From Fibrella aestuarina BUZ 2 (GTDB lineage Bacteria > Bacteroidota > Bacteroidia > Cytophagales > Spirosomataceae): DNA of 64,000 nucleotides. The notes below the pieces were generated by a model. The model searched no databases, was not told where the DNA came from, and worked only from the letters and a program-made list of their open reading frames with translations. The DNA lies in the NCBI RefSeq assembly GCF_000331105.1, contig NC_020054.1:2921451-2985450 (forward strand). The letters are read 5' to 3'. Below are positions 34,815-44,057 of this stretch, piece after piece (positions within the stretch are counted from its first letter, which is position 1; every line of letters starts with the position of its first letter). The position numbers and the translations under genes are program-made.

Positions 34815-35707
34815 TGGATCGCCGTCAATTTCTGGGAACGGCGGCGGGTTCGCTGGCCCTTGCTCAGCACGCGTCGTTTGCCGACGTACCCGCGCCGACT
34901 CGCAAACCGGTGCTGGGTGCGCATGTGTGGGTATTCTCTTCCGAACTGCCGAATTACGACTGCTTCCCGGTCATCGATCAGGTGTTTGCCGACATCAGCT
35001 ACGCTGGTTTCGAGGCCGTTGAACTGATGCACGTAGCCCTGGAACATCCTGATTCTGTTGCCAAAATCGGCGACCTGATTGGGCGAACGGGCGTATCGCT
35101 GATGGGTGCCTCGCTTGGGCAGCCCATGTGGGACAAAAGCAAACAGGCCGAAAACGTCGACAAAGCGGGCAGGGTCATCGAACGCATTGCTCAGTTGAAA
35201 GGCCGGGTGCTCGGTCTATCCTTGGGCGATGCCCGCCGCAAAAAGACGCCCGACGAGTTCGACGTACAGGCCGATACGCTGCAAAAAATTCAGGCTATTT
35301 GTGCCCAGTACAAGGTGGTGCCTAACCTGCACAACCACACTTACGAAGTTGCCGATGGCCTGTTCGACCTTCAGAATACGCTGCAACGTGTGCCCGATAG
35401 CAAGCTGGGGCCGGACCTCGACTGGCTGTTTCAGGCCAAAGTCGACGTACCTACGTTCCTGAAAACCTACGCCGATAAACTGGTCTACATGCACCTCCGC
35501 GACCACCGCTGGACGGGCGTCTGGTCGGAAGCTCTGGGCGAGGGCATCATGGATTGGGGCGGCATTGCCCGTCAGCTCAAACAGCTTGGCTACGCGGGTG
35601 ACCTCACCGTTGAGCTGGCTTTTCCGGCCGGTTTCAAACCGACCCGACCCATTCGTGAGAGTCTGAAGATGAGCCGGGCCGTGATAAAAAAGAACTTCGG
35701 CATTTAG
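34811..35707 (+). CDS. Tat-exported xylose-isomerase-like TIM-barrel protein (sugar epimerase/isomerase family)
   Basis: Protein of 298 residues with a Tat signal (DRRQFLGTAAGSLALAQ) and an AP-endonuclease-2/xylose isomerase-like TIM barrel. Likely metal ligands are seen in EAVELMHVALE, NLHNHTYEV (about 172-180), GPDLDWLFQAKVD and VYMHLRDHRW, with the C-terminal VELAF. Location in the periplasm separates it from the cytoplasmic kinases of the same operon. Such exported barrels often act on oxidised (keto) sugars in Bacteroidota and related phyla, an inference here. Start overlaps the previous stop (ATGA). Confidence 0.87.
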   Translation: MMDRRQFLGTAAGSLALAQHASFADVPAPTRKPVLGAHVWVFSSELPNYDCFPVIDQVFADISYAGFEAVELMHVALEHPDSVAKIGDLIGRTGVSLMGASLGQPMWDKSKQAENVDKAGRVIERIAQLKGRVLGLSLGDARRKKTPDEFDVQADTLQKIQAICAQYKVVPNLHNHTYEVADGLFDLQNTLQRVPDSKLGPDLDWLFQAKVDVPTFLKTYADKLVYMHLRDHRWTGVWSEALGEGIMDWGGIARQLKQLGYAGDLTVELAFPAGFKPTRPIRESLKMSRAVIKKNFGI

Positions 35708-35708
35708 T

Positions 35709-37106
35709 ATGGCTTCGCTACTCAATCATCAATTGGTGCCGCTGCTGGCCGAGGTCGATATACTGGTTATCGGCGCGGGGTCGGCGGGTTGCGTGGCGGC
35801 GCTCGCGGCAGCCGGGCAAGGCACAGGGTTGTCGGTGATGCTGGTGGAACGTTACGGCTTTCCGGGCGGCACCTCCACCCAGATGCTCGACACGTTCTAC
35901 GGCTTTTTTACCCCCGGCAACGTACCCCGAAAAATCGTGGGCGGCTGGCCTGATCGGGTCGTCGATGCACTCGACCGGACCGGCGATATCTTCCTGCGCC
36001 CGAACACCTACGGGGCCGGTACCGGTGTGAACTACAACCCCGAACGCCTGAAACTCGTCTGGGACCAACTCATTCAGCAGCAGGGTATTCGGTACCTGCT
36101 CCACACGACGCTCATCGACGTGGCCCTCGAAAGCGACCGGTATATCTGTGTCTTCTGGAATAAAGGCGGTATGCATAAAGTACTGGCCCGCCGGGTGATC
36201 GACGCCTCGGGCGATGCTGATTTCTGCCATCTGGCGGGCTTTGCCTATGAACTGGCCGGTGAACACGAACCCGCCCAGAGTATGACGACCACCTTCCGAA
36301 TGAGCAATGTCGAGCTGGACGAGTACGAACAGGCGGGCGGGAAGAAGATGCTGGCGCGCCGGATGCAGGAGGCCGTGACGACCGGGCGGCATCCGCTCCC
36401 CCGGAAAGAAGGGTCGGCCCACGAGATGAACGCCCAAAAGTGTATCTCGACGGTGGCCGTGAAAGTGGCGGGGCTGTCGGCGCTCAACGCCGAGGAGCTG
36501 ACCAAAGCCGAAGTCGAAGGACGGCGGCAGGCGTTTGTTTACGAAGCGTTCTTTCGGAGTGAAGTGCCTGGTTTTGCGCAGTCGAACATCATCGGGCTAT
36601 CGCACCAGATCGGCGTTCGCGAAACCCGGCGCGTCTATGGCGAGCATCGCCTGACCAAAGACGAATGCCTGGCGGGACGGCTCCCCGACGACCGTATTTT
36701 TCTGTGCGGCGCCCCAATCGAAGACCACCGGCAGGGGGCCGACGGGCAGGATGAAACCTACTGGGAATACATTCCGGGGCCGGGCGTGTACGGTGTTCCC
36801 TACGGCACCATCGTACCCAAAGGAAGCCAGACGGTCTGGGTCGTTGGACGCTGTTTTTCGGCCACCCACGATGCCCACGCGTCGTGCCGGTCGATGGCGC
36901 AAACCATGTCGATGGGGCAGGCGGCCGGGCTGGCAGCGGTGCAATCCATTCAGCAAGACGAAGCAGCCAACACATTAACTGTTAGTCAGTTGCAGCAGAC
37001 GCTTCGCACGCTTGGGGCGGTGCTGGACGTACCTGATGCCGTAGCCGATAACTCGCGGCATGGCTGGAAAAACAACGTACCTGAGTGGCTGAAAAGCCAC
37101 TCGTAA
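35709..37106 (+). CDS. FAD-dependent oxidoreductase
   Basis: Protein of 465 residues with a dinucleotide-binding motif near the start (ILVIGAGSAGCVAALAAA, GAGSAG) and ERYGFPGGTSTQ for FAD contact, of the FAD_oxidored (PF12831-like) type. The C-terminal part has GVYGVPYGTIVPKG and VVGRCFSATHDAHASCRSMAQTMSMGQAAGLAA, which closes the FAD site. No signal peptide is apparent. It begins 1 bp after the TIM-barrel gene, so the two are tightly coupled. In many catabolic clusters this family oxidises sugars, polyols or sugar acids; the substrate here is unknown. Confidence 0.88.
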   Translation: MASLLNHQLVPLLAEVDILVIGAGSAGCVAALAAAGQGTGLSVMLVERYGFPGGTSTQMLDTFYGFFTPGNVPRKIVGGWPDRVVDALDRTGDIFLRPNTYGAGTGVNYNPERLKLVWDQLIQQQGIRYLLHTTLIDVALESDRYICVFWNKGGMHKVLARRVIDASGDADFCHLAGFAYELAGEHEPAQSMTTTFRMSNVELDEYEQAGGKKMLARRMQEAVTTGRHPLPRKEGSAHEMNAQKCISTVAVKVAGLSALNAEELTKAEVEGRRQAFVYEAFFRSEVPGFAQSNIIGLSHQIGVRETRRVYGEHRLTKDECLAGRLPDDRIFLCGAPIEDHRQGADGQDETYWEYIPGPGVYGVPYGTIVPKGSQTVWVVGRCFSATHDAHASCRSMAQTMSMGQAAGLAAVQSIQQDEAANTLTVSQLQQTLRTLGAVLDVPDAVADNSRHGWKNNVPEWLKSHS

Positions 37107-37117
37107 ACCGCCTGCCT

Positions 37118-38074
37118 ATGTCGTTTATCCGAACCGTTTTGGGTGATATTCCCCCCGCTCAGGCAGGCATCACCTACGCGCACGAGCATATCGTCATTGA
37201 GGAGAGCTTTCCCACGCTGGCGAACCCGGATTTCCGGCTCAACAACGTCGATAAGATTGCGGCGGAACTGACCGAGGTCTATCAGGCGGGCGGGCGAACG
37301 ATGGTCGATACTATGCCCGCCAATTGCGGACGAAACGTGCTGAAACTGGCCGAGGTGTCGCGCCGGTCGGGCATTCAGATCGTGGTGCCCACGGGTATTC
37401 ACCTGGAGCAGTATTACCCGGCGAGCCACTGGCGCTATCAGTACTCGGAAGATCAGTTGACCCGGCTGTTTATCGCCGACGTGGAAGAAGGTATCGACCG
37501 CTACGACTACAATGGCCCTTTGGTTGACCGGACCGGGCACAAAGCGGGTATGATCAAACTGGCCACCGGCGATGACCCGATCACGGCGCATCAGGCGCTG
37601 ATCTTCCGGGCCGTCGTAAACACCCATCGGGCCACGGGCGTACCCATTCTCACGCACACCAATGCAGGCCTGCACGCGCTGGCTCAGGCCGAACGGTTCG
37701 CCGAGCTCGGGGCCGACCTCCGCCACGTGGTCATCTCGCACGTCGACCGGCACAAAGACATTGGCTATCACCGCGCGGTATTGCAAACCGGCGTTCGGGT
37801 CGAGTTCGATAGTGCGTTCCGCTGGAAAGCGGGCGAACCAAACTGGACCTACACGCTGCTGGAAACGCTGCTCCCCAACTTTCCCGATCAGATCACCGCC
37901 GGGATGGATGCCGCCCGAAATACCTACTGGCGTTCGTACGGCGGCGCACCCGGACTAACGTACCTGATGACCACCTTCCGCGACGAACTTACCCGCCGTG
38001 GACTGGAAAGCTACTGGCATCGCCTGATGGTCGACAACCCAACGGCGCTGTACACCTTCTGCCAACCGCACTGA
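37118..38074 (+). CDS. Phosphotriesterase-family metal-dependent hydrolase (lactonase-like)
   Basis: Protein of 318 residues from the ATG at 37118; 11 upstream in-frame codons overlap the previous gene and are not needed. All metal ligands of the family are visible: the HxH pair in TYAHEHIVIEE, the lysine that is carboxylated in AGMIKLATG, His in ILTHTNAG, His in VISHVDRH and Asp in TAGMDAAR. Bacterial phosphotriesterase homologues are mostly lactonases, and a dehydrogenase (SDR or FAD enzyme) in the same operon could make a sugar lactone for it. Starts 11 bp after the FAD enzyme gene. Confidence 0.88.
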   Translation: MSFIRTVLGDIPPAQAGITYAHEHIVIEESFPTLANPDFRLNNVDKIAAELTEVYQAGGRTMVDTMPANCGRNVLKLAEVSRRSGIQIVVPTGIHLEQYYPASHWRYQYSEDQLTRLFIADVEEGIDRYDYNGPLVDRTGHKAGMIKLATGDDPITAHQALIFRAVVNTHRATGVPILTHTNAGLHALAQAERFAELGADLRHVVISHVDRHKDIGYHRAVLQTGVRVEFDSAFRWKAGEPNWTYTLLETLLPNFPDQITAGMDAARNTYWRSYGGAPGLTYLMTTFRDELTRRGLESYWHRLMVDNPTALYTFCQPH

Positions 38075-38102
38075 TTTTTTGCCCTCATCTCTTACCTAAA
38101 CC

Positions 38103-39521
38103 ATGCAATCAAGACGACAATTTCTTCGCCAATTGGGCGGTACGACGGCGTTGCTGGCAGGCAGCGAAACGCTGGCCAATGCCGCATCGCGGGGGCTGTA
38201 CGCTGGCTCCACTCACCTGCTGACGCCCCTTGCCCCGCGTTCGGCTGCCGACACGATCAACATCGGCCTCATCGGTGCGGGTATCATCGGGCACTACGAC
38301 CTGAACTGCATCCTGAAAGTGCCGGGTACGAAGGTGGTGGCCGTGGCCGATCTCTACCAGCCGCGTCTTGTCCGGGCCAAAGAGGTATGGGGCAACGACC
38401 TATTTACGACCCGCGATTACCGGGAAGTGCTGGCCCGCAAAGACGTCGATGCCGTACTGATCTGTGTACCCGACCATTGGCACGACCGGATCTCGATCGA
38501 CGCACTCCGGGCCGGTAAGCACGTTTACTGCGAAAAGCCGATGGTTCACCATATCGACGAAGGAAAGGCGGTGATCGATGCGCACAAAAAATCGGGAAAG
38601 GTCTTCCAGGTAGGCAGTCAACGGGCGAGTAGTGCGGCTGTTCTGGAAGCGAAGAAGCGCTACGAAGCCGGTGATATTGGCGAACTGACGTCGGTAGAGA
38701 CGTTTCTGGACCGGACCGATGCGCTGGGTGCCTGGCAATATACGATGCCGCCCAACCTCGACCCGAAGGATGTAGATTGGGACCGGTTTCTGGGCGATGC
38801 GCCGAAGCGCCCCTTTCAGGCCGAACGGTTCTTCCGCTGGCGCAACTATACCGACTATGGCACCGGCGTGGCGGGCGACCTCTTCGTCCACCTCATCACC
38901 GGCCTGCACACCATTACGGGCTCGCAGGGGCCAACCCGCATTTTCGCGCTGGGCGACCTGAACTTCTGGAAAGACGGCCGCGACGCCTACGATCTGGTCA
39001 CGGCCATCATGGACTACCCCAAGACCGACAAAAATCCGTCGTTCCAGTTTACCACGCGGGTCAATCTGGCCACCGGGGCGGGGGGCGACATTCATACGCG
39101 GCTGGTGGGCACAGAGGGCGTGATCGACATTGGCTGGAACTCGTTCGTGATGAACCGGCTCAAGCGGCCCAACGCGCCCATGTACAGCACCGGCTACGAT
39201 GCGCTCTTCACGTACCCAAAGGCGATGCAGGAGGAGTTCATCCGGCAATACGAGCAGAAATATCCGGCCGACCAGTTTTCCCGCACCATTAAAAACGAAC
39301 CGGCCGTTGCTTTCAACACACCTGCCGGCTACGATGACCGGCTCGATCACATGATTGTTTTCGTCAACGCCATTCGCGCAAACGACCCGTCGATGATTAC
39401 CGAAGACGCTGAGTTTGGGCTACGGGCGGCGGCACCTTCGCTGGCGGCCAATATGAGCGCCAAACAGCGAAACGTAATAAACTGGGACCCAGTCGCCATG
39501 AAACTGATCAAAACCACTTGA
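38103..39521 (+). CDS. Tat-exported Gfo/Idh/MocA-family oxidoreductase
   Basis: Protein of 472 residues with a Tat signal (SRRQFLRQLGGTTALLAGS), a Rossmann domain (about 52-175; INIGLIGAGIIGHYD, the EKP motif in HVYCEKPMVHH) and a C-terminal beta-sheet domain (ARHIFALGDLNFW-type region and VNLATGAGGDIHTRLVGTEG). Exported members use a tightly bound NAD(P) and often oxidise glycosides at C3 or open glycosidic bonds through a keto intermediate. It is followed 1 bp later by a cytoplasmic member of the same family. Confidence 0.92.
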   Translation: MQSRRQFLRQLGGTTALLAGSETLANAASRGLYAGSTHLLTPLAPRSAADTINIGLIGAGIIGHYDLNCILKVPGTKVVAVADLYQPRLVRAKEVWGNDLFTTRDYREVLARKDVDAVLICVPDHWHDRISIDALRAGKHVYCEKPMVHHIDEGKAVIDAHKKSGKVFQVGSQRASSAAVLEAKKRYEAGDIGELTSVETFLDRTDALGAWQYTMPPNLDPKDVDWDRFLGDAPKRPFQAERFFRWRNYTDYGTGVAGDLFVHLITGLHTITGSQGPTRIFALGDLNFWKDGRDAYDLVTAIMDYPKTDKNPSFQFTTRVNLATGAGGDIHTRLVGTEGVIDIGWNSFVMNRLKRPNAPMYSTGYDALFTYPKAMQEEFIRQYEQKYPADQFSRTIKNEPAVAFNTPAGYDDRLDHMIVFVNAIRANDPSMITEDAEFGLRAAAPSLAANMSAKQRNVINWDPVAMKLIKTT

Positions 39522-39522
39522 T

Positions 39523-40722
39523 ATGCAACAGATTGCCATGCTAGGCGGCGGCTTCATCGGCCGCTTCTACGCCGAATCGCTCCACGGTCAGCGCAGCCGC
39601 GACCGCGTCATTGCCATCTACGCCCGCCGCGAGGAAACCGCGCAGAAATTTGCCACTGACTACGGCTGCACCATCTGGTCGACCGATATGGAGGCGGTCA
39701 TCGCCCATCCCGACGTGACGATGGTGTGCGTGGCCCTACCCAACAACCTGCACGCCATTGCCGTTGAACTGTGTGCCAAACACAAAAAGAACGTGGTTTG
39801 CACCAAACCGTTGGGCCGCACTGCCGAGGAAGCCCTGCACATGATGCAACTGGTAGAAGAGGCCGGAATTTTTGGTGGGTATCTGGAAGATCTGTGTTAC
39901 TCGCCCAAGTTCCTGAAAGCCCTGGAAACCGTCAAGAATGGGGCACTGGGCCGAATCCTGTGGGCCAAATCCCGCGAGGCGCACCCTGGGCCGCACTCCA
40001 ACTGGTTCTGGGACAAAGAGCAGGCGGGCGGCGGCTGCATGCTTGACCTAGGTTGCCACTGCGTGGAAATTGCCCGCAGCTTTATCGGTAAAGATGTTCG
40101 ACCGGTCGAGGTCATGTGCTGGGCCGCCACGCAGGTGAAGCCCATCGATGCCGAAGACCACGCCATTGCGCTGGTCAAATACGAAAACGGCGCCATCGGT
40201 CAGTTCGAGGTGAGCTGGGTATTCCGGGGAGGCATGGACCTGCGCGACGAGGTCATGGGCACCGAAGGCACCATCTGGATCAACAACTTTCTGCGCACCG
40301 GCTTCGAAATGTACTCTTCGGGTAAAGGTGCAGACTATGTGGCCGAAAAAGCCGAAGCGAATTCGGGCTGGCTATTCCCGGTTGGTGATGAAGTGAACGA
40401 CCTGGGCTACAACCACATGTTTACCGACATGTTCAGCGCCTGCGAGGAAGGCCGCGAACCCGCCGAAACGTTCTACGATGGGTACGTCGTCAACGCCATC
40501 CTCGACGCGGCCTATAAGTCGGCCGAAACGAAGCAGTGGGAGCCGGTGCAACTGCCCGTCTGGCGCGGACAGGAAGGCCTCACCCAGGAGAAAACCCTGA
40601 CCGACTACGACGCCGACCATTACCTGATCAAGGAGGAAATTACGCACGATGGCCGTCATAAGCTGATTCTGAAGGAAAAAGCAGGCGGTAAGATCGTGGA
40701 AAGAGACCTGCCGGTCAGTTGA
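39523..40722 (+). CDS. Cytoplasmic Gfo/Idh/MocA-family oxidoreductase
   Basis: Protein of 399 residues without a signal peptide. NAD-binding motif [11 protein letters not shown] at the start, the family EKP motif reads TKP ([10 protein letters not shown]), and the catalytic HD-type region is [21 protein letters not shown]. The last 60 residues form an unusual charged extension ([19 protein letters not shown]). It is probably the inside counterpart that reduces or oxidises the imported sugar. Directly follows the exported paralogue; the two share the family but not obvious close identity. Confidence 0.9.
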   Translation: MQQIAMLGGGFIGRFYAESLHGQRSRDRVIAIYARREETAQKFATDYGCTIWSTDMEAVIAHPDVTMVCVALPNNLHAIAVELCAKHKKNVVCTKPLGRTAEEALHMMQLVEEAGIFGGYLEDLCYSPKFLKALETVKNGALGRILWAKSREAHPGPHSNWFWDKEQAGGGCMLDLGCHCVEIARSFIGKDVRPVEVMCWAATQVKPIDAEDHAIALVKYENGAIGQFEVSWVFRGGMDLRDEVMGTEGTIWINNFLRTGFEMYSSGKGADYVAEKAEANSGWLFPVGDEVNDLGYNHMFTDMFSACEEGREPAETFYDGYVVNAILDAAYKSAETKQWEPVQLPVWRGQEGLTQEKTLTDYDADHYLIKEEITHDGRHKLILKEKAGGKIVERDLPVS

Positions 40723-40752
40723 GACGCCCCCACAAATCGACGCCACAAAGCC

Positions 40753-40781
40753 GGGAAAAAAGCGGGCTGCGTCCGTTTGTC
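40753..40781 (+). promoter_or_regulatory. ECF-type promoter motif upstream of GH10
   Basis: GGGAAAA (40753-40759), 13 bp, CCGTTTGTC (40773-40781), differing at two positions from CTGTTTnAC. Ends 27 bp before the GH10 ATG and lies in an 86-bp gap, suggesting that GH10 can be transcribed apart from the upstream operon. Confidence 0.68.
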
Positions 40782-40808
40782 AGCTAAACCTCTTTACAAC
40801 CGTACCTG

Positions 40809-42278
40809 ATGCACCCCATCGCTCTACATGACCCGGCACCTGGCCTTACTGTCAGGCTGCGCTTACAGCTGACCGCCACCTGCGTTTTGCTTACTTCGTT
40901 GACTACCAGCTTATTGGCGCAGCCGACTGGTAAGCGCATCGACGAACAGGCTGCGGCGGCCAGGGTTGGGCATGATTCGTTGGGGGCCGAACGTACCCGC
41001 ATCGAGGCCGAGTACCTGGCAAAGGCTACGGCCAACATCGAAAAATACCGGAAAGGCGACGCCCGTTTGTCGTTTGTCGATGCGACGGGTAAGCCCGTTC
41101 GGAATGTGCTGGTCACGGTGAATCAGGTATCGCAGGATTTCCTATTCGGCAATCTGGTCTTTGAACTGGGTGGTTTTGCGCCTAAAGAGCCCTACAAAGT
41201 CGACCTGTTCAAAGAGCGGTTCAAAGCCCTGTTTAATATGGCTGTTTTGCCGTTCTACTGGGGGCGCTACGAACCGACACCGGGTATGCCCGAGTGGCAG
41301 CGCAATCAGGACGCCCTCGACTGGTGCCTGGCCAATGGCATTACGACCAAAGGCCATACGCTGGGCTGGACATCTCCGTCCGGTACCCCAACATGGCTGT
41401 TGCAGCTTTCGCCCGAGGTAGCCACGGATGTGTATAAAGCCCGGATCATGAACAACGTGCTGGGTTTCAAAGGGAAGATCAATATCTGGGACGTAGTGAA
41501 CGAGCCGGTCAACACCGTGCCCTGGGAAGTTGCCCTGAAAGACACCGCCAACACCAACGACTTCCGGTACAATGTCAACAACGTACCCGTCGAGGCCATT
41601 ACACCCTGGGTCGAGCAGTCGTTTAAGTGGGCCTACGCAGCAAACCCCGACGGCAACTACATTCTGAACGAGTACTTTACGCTAGCCATTCCGAAGGTCA
41701 GGGAGCGCTTTTACCAGTTGCTGAAGGCCCTGAAGAGCCGAAATGCCCCCATCAGTGGCATTGGCATTCAGGGCCACGAACCGCGCGAAATGTGGTTCTC
41801 GCCGGTGGAAGTGTACAAGACCTTTGATCTCTATCAGGAATTTGGTCTGCCGATCCACATCACCGAGCTGATTCCGCAATCGTCGGGGAAGCCGATCAAA
41901 GGCTGGCGCACCGGCACCTGGACGGAAGAGGCCCAAGCCGAATTTGCCCGTCAGTTTTATACCCTGGCCTACGGTCACCCGGCCATTGCGTCGATCAACT
42001 GGTGGGGGTTGTCTGACCGGAGTATCTGGCTGAAGGGCGGCGGGTTGCTCGATGAGGCGTACAACCCCAAGCCCGTGTACAACGTGCTGATGAAGCTCAT
42101 CAAAGACGAGTGGATGACAAAAAATGTCAAGCTGGTTTCGTCCAAAAAAGGCGAAACAACGTTTCGGGGTTTCTTTGGGAAGTACCAGTTACTCGTCACC
42201 AAACCCGACGGCAGTCAGCAAACGATTGACGTTCACCTGCGCGAAAAACCGGATAATCAGTGGACGTTCACCCTTTAA
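40809..42278 (+). CDS. Glycoside hydrolase family 10 (endo-1,4-beta-xylanase-like)
   Basis: Exported protein of 489 residues; the long basic N-terminus with hydrophobic core ends near LLAQ (residue 37). The GH10 TIM barrel covers about residues 110-410: FYWGRYEPTPG, TKGHTLGWTSPSGTPTWL, the acid/base Glu in IWDVVNEPVNTVPW, and the nucleophile Glu in LPIHITELIPQSS. SINWWGLSDRSIW is the conserved tryptophan-rich strand. A C-terminal tail (VKLVSSKKGETTFRGFFGKY) resembles a small beta domain. It should cut xylan-type or related beta-1,4 chains. Followed by GMC and TIM-barrel genes. Confidence 0.93.
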   Translation: MHPIALHDPAPGLTVRLRLQLTATCVLLTSLTTSLLAQPTGKRIDEQAAAARVGHDSLGAERTRIEAEYLAKATANIEKYRKGDARLSFVDATGKPVRNVLVTVNQVSQDFLFGNLVFELGGFAPKEPYKVDLFKERFKALFNMAVLPFYWGRYEPTPGMPEWQRNQDALDWCLANGITTKGHTLGWTSPSGTPTWLLQLSPEVATDVYKARIMNNVLGFKGKINIWDVVNEPVNTVPWEVALKDTANTNDFRYNVNNVPVEAITPWVEQSFKWAYAANPDGNYILNEYFTLAIPKVRERFYQLLKALKSRNAPISGIGIQGHEPREMWFSPVEVYKTFDLYQEFGLPIHITELIPQSSGKPIKGWRTGTWTEEAQAEFARQFYTLAYGHPAIASINWWGLSDRSIWLKGGGLLDEAYNPKPVYNVLMKLIKDEWMTKNVKLVSSKKGETTFRGFFGKYQLLVTKPDGSQQTIDVHLREKPDNQWTFTL

Positions 42279-42344
42279 CCTGCCCAACACCAATCAGCCT
42301 GCAACGTGCTGGGTGAAGGGGCGATCACTAAACCAACAGAAAGC

Positions 42345-44051
42345 ATGGCAAAGTTGACGACGTACGACGCGATTGTGATTGGCTCGGGTATCAGCGGTGG
42401 CTGGGCGGCCAAAGAGTTGACCCAAAAGGGTTTACGCACGCTGGTGCTGGAGCGCGGCCGACCGGTCGAGCACGTCAAAGACTATCCAACTACGCTGTCG
42501 AGCCCCTGGGAGATGACCCACCGGGGCCGTTATCCGCTCGATGTGCTGGCTCAAAGTCCCACGCAGGCCAAAGTCAGCTACGCCTTCAACGAATATTCGG
42601 GACGGTTTTTTGTAAAAGATACCGACCACCCATACCAGCAAACCAAGCCTTTCGACTGGATTCGGGGGTATCAGGTGGGCGGTAAATCGCTGAGCTGGGC
42701 GCGGTGGACTCAGCGCTGGGCACCGTTCAACTTTGAAGATAACCTGAAAGACGGACACGGCGTCGACTGGCCCATTCGCTACGACGATCTGGCCCCCTGG
42801 TATAGCTACGTCGAAAAGTTTGCGGGTATCAGCGGGAATAAAGACGGGCTGTCGACGCTGCCCGATGGTGAGTTTCTGCCGCCCTTCGAGATGAATTGCA
42901 TCGAGAAAAGCGTGCGCGACGCCTGGAAAAAGCAGTACGCCGCCCGCCACCTGATCATCAGCCGAACGGCCAACCTCAGCAAAGCCCAGCCCGTTCATCT
43001 GGCGCTGGGCCGGGCCGACTGCCAGTCGCGCAACTGGTGCGGACGCGGGTGTTTGTACGGCGCTTATTTCAGCAGTAACTCGGCGACCCTGCCCGCTGCC
43101 GCTAAAACCGGGAAGCTTACCATCCGCCCGTTCTCGATCGTTCACTCGATTATCTACGACGAGACAAAGGGCAAAGCAACGGGCGTCCGGGTGATCGATA
43201 CCAACACGAAGGAGATGACCGAGTACTATGCCAAGGTTATTTTCGTCAATGCCGCTACGCTCAACTCCACGCTGATTCTGCTCAACTCCACCTCAAGCCG
43301 GTTTCCAAACGGGCTGGGCAACGATAGCGGCGCACTCGGCCACTACCTGATGGACCACAATTACCGGGGCCGGGTCAGTGGTGTTTACGAAGGCACCGAC
43401 CTGAACGACAGCTATTATTACGGGCGACGCCCCACAGGTACGTATGTGCCCCGCTTTCGGAACGTACTGGCCGATACGCAGCGTGATTTCGTCAGGGGCT
43501 ACGCCTATGCCTGCGGTGGCGGCCGAGCCGGTTGGGAACGGGGTGGTTGGACCGATGGCTTCGGTGCCGATTTCAAAGAGAAGCTGACGCAGCCGGGCGG
43601 CTGGTCATTTAGTATGACGGCGATGGGCGAAATGCTGCCCCGGTACGAAAACCACGTCAAGCTGAATACCGACAAAAAAGATCAGTGGGGCATGCCGACC
43701 CTCGACATCGACTGCGCCTGGGGCGAAAACGAAGACCGAATGACGCGCGATGCCATTGAGCAGGCCAAAGCGATGATGGAAGCGGCGGGCATCCGGGTTA
43801 CGGTGGCTATCGACAACAAACAGCCGCCCGGCCTGGCGATCCACGAAATGGGCACCGCCCGCATGGGGCGCGACCCCAAAACGTCGGTGCTGAACAAGTG
43901 GAATCAGGTTCACGCGGTCAAGAATGTATTCGTTACCGACGGGGCGAGTATGGCGTCGTCGGCTTGCCAGAACCCCTCGCTGACCTATATGGCCCTGACG
44001 GCCCGCGCCGCCAATTATGCCGTTCGGCAACTCAAAGCAGGTACGTTGTAA
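42345..44051 (+). CDS. GMC-family FAD oxidoreductase
   Basis: Protein of 568 residues from the ATG at 42345; a GTG 39 bases upstream only adds an unconserved stretch. FAD motif IVIGSGISGGWAAKEL near the start, LVLERG, WARWTQRW region, and the C-terminal GMC signature (LAIHEMGTARMGRDP; VTDGASMASSACQNPSLTYMALTARAA). A cysteine-rich insert (ADCQSRNWCGRGCLYGAY) suggests an iron-sulphur or structural cluster as in the soluble sugar dehydrogenases. No signal peptide. It probably oxidises a sugar hydroxyl to a keto group. Followed 6 bp later by a TIM-barrel epimerase. Confidence 0.91.
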   Translation: MAKLTTYDAIVIGSGISGGWAAKELTQKGLRTLVLERGRPVEHVKDYPTTLSSPWEMTHRGRYPLDVLAQSPTQAKVSYAFNEYSGRFFVKDTDHPYQQTKPFDWIRGYQVGGKSLSWARWTQRWAPFNFEDNLKDGHGVDWPIRYDDLAPWYSYVEKFAGISGNKDGLSTLPDGEFLPPFEMNCIEKSVRDAWKKQYAARHLIISRTANLSKAQPVHLALGRADCQSRNWCGRGCLYGAYFSSNSATLPAAAKTGKLTIRPFSIVHSIIYDETKGKATGVRVIDTNTKEMTEYYAKVIFVNAATLNSTLILLNSTSSRFPNGLGNDSGALGHYLMDHNYRGRVSGVYEGTDLNDSYYYGRRPTGTYVPRFRNVLADTQRDFVRGYAYACGGGRAGWERGGWTDGFGADFKEKLTQPGGWSFSMTAMGEMLPRYENHVKLNTDKKDQWGMPTLDIDCAWGENEDRMTRDAIEQAKAMMEAAGIRVTVAIDNKQPPGLAIHEMGTARMGRDPKTSVLNKWNQVHAVKNVFVTDGASMASSACQNPSLTYMALTARAANYAVRQLKAGTL

Positions 44052-44057
44052 GCGCTT

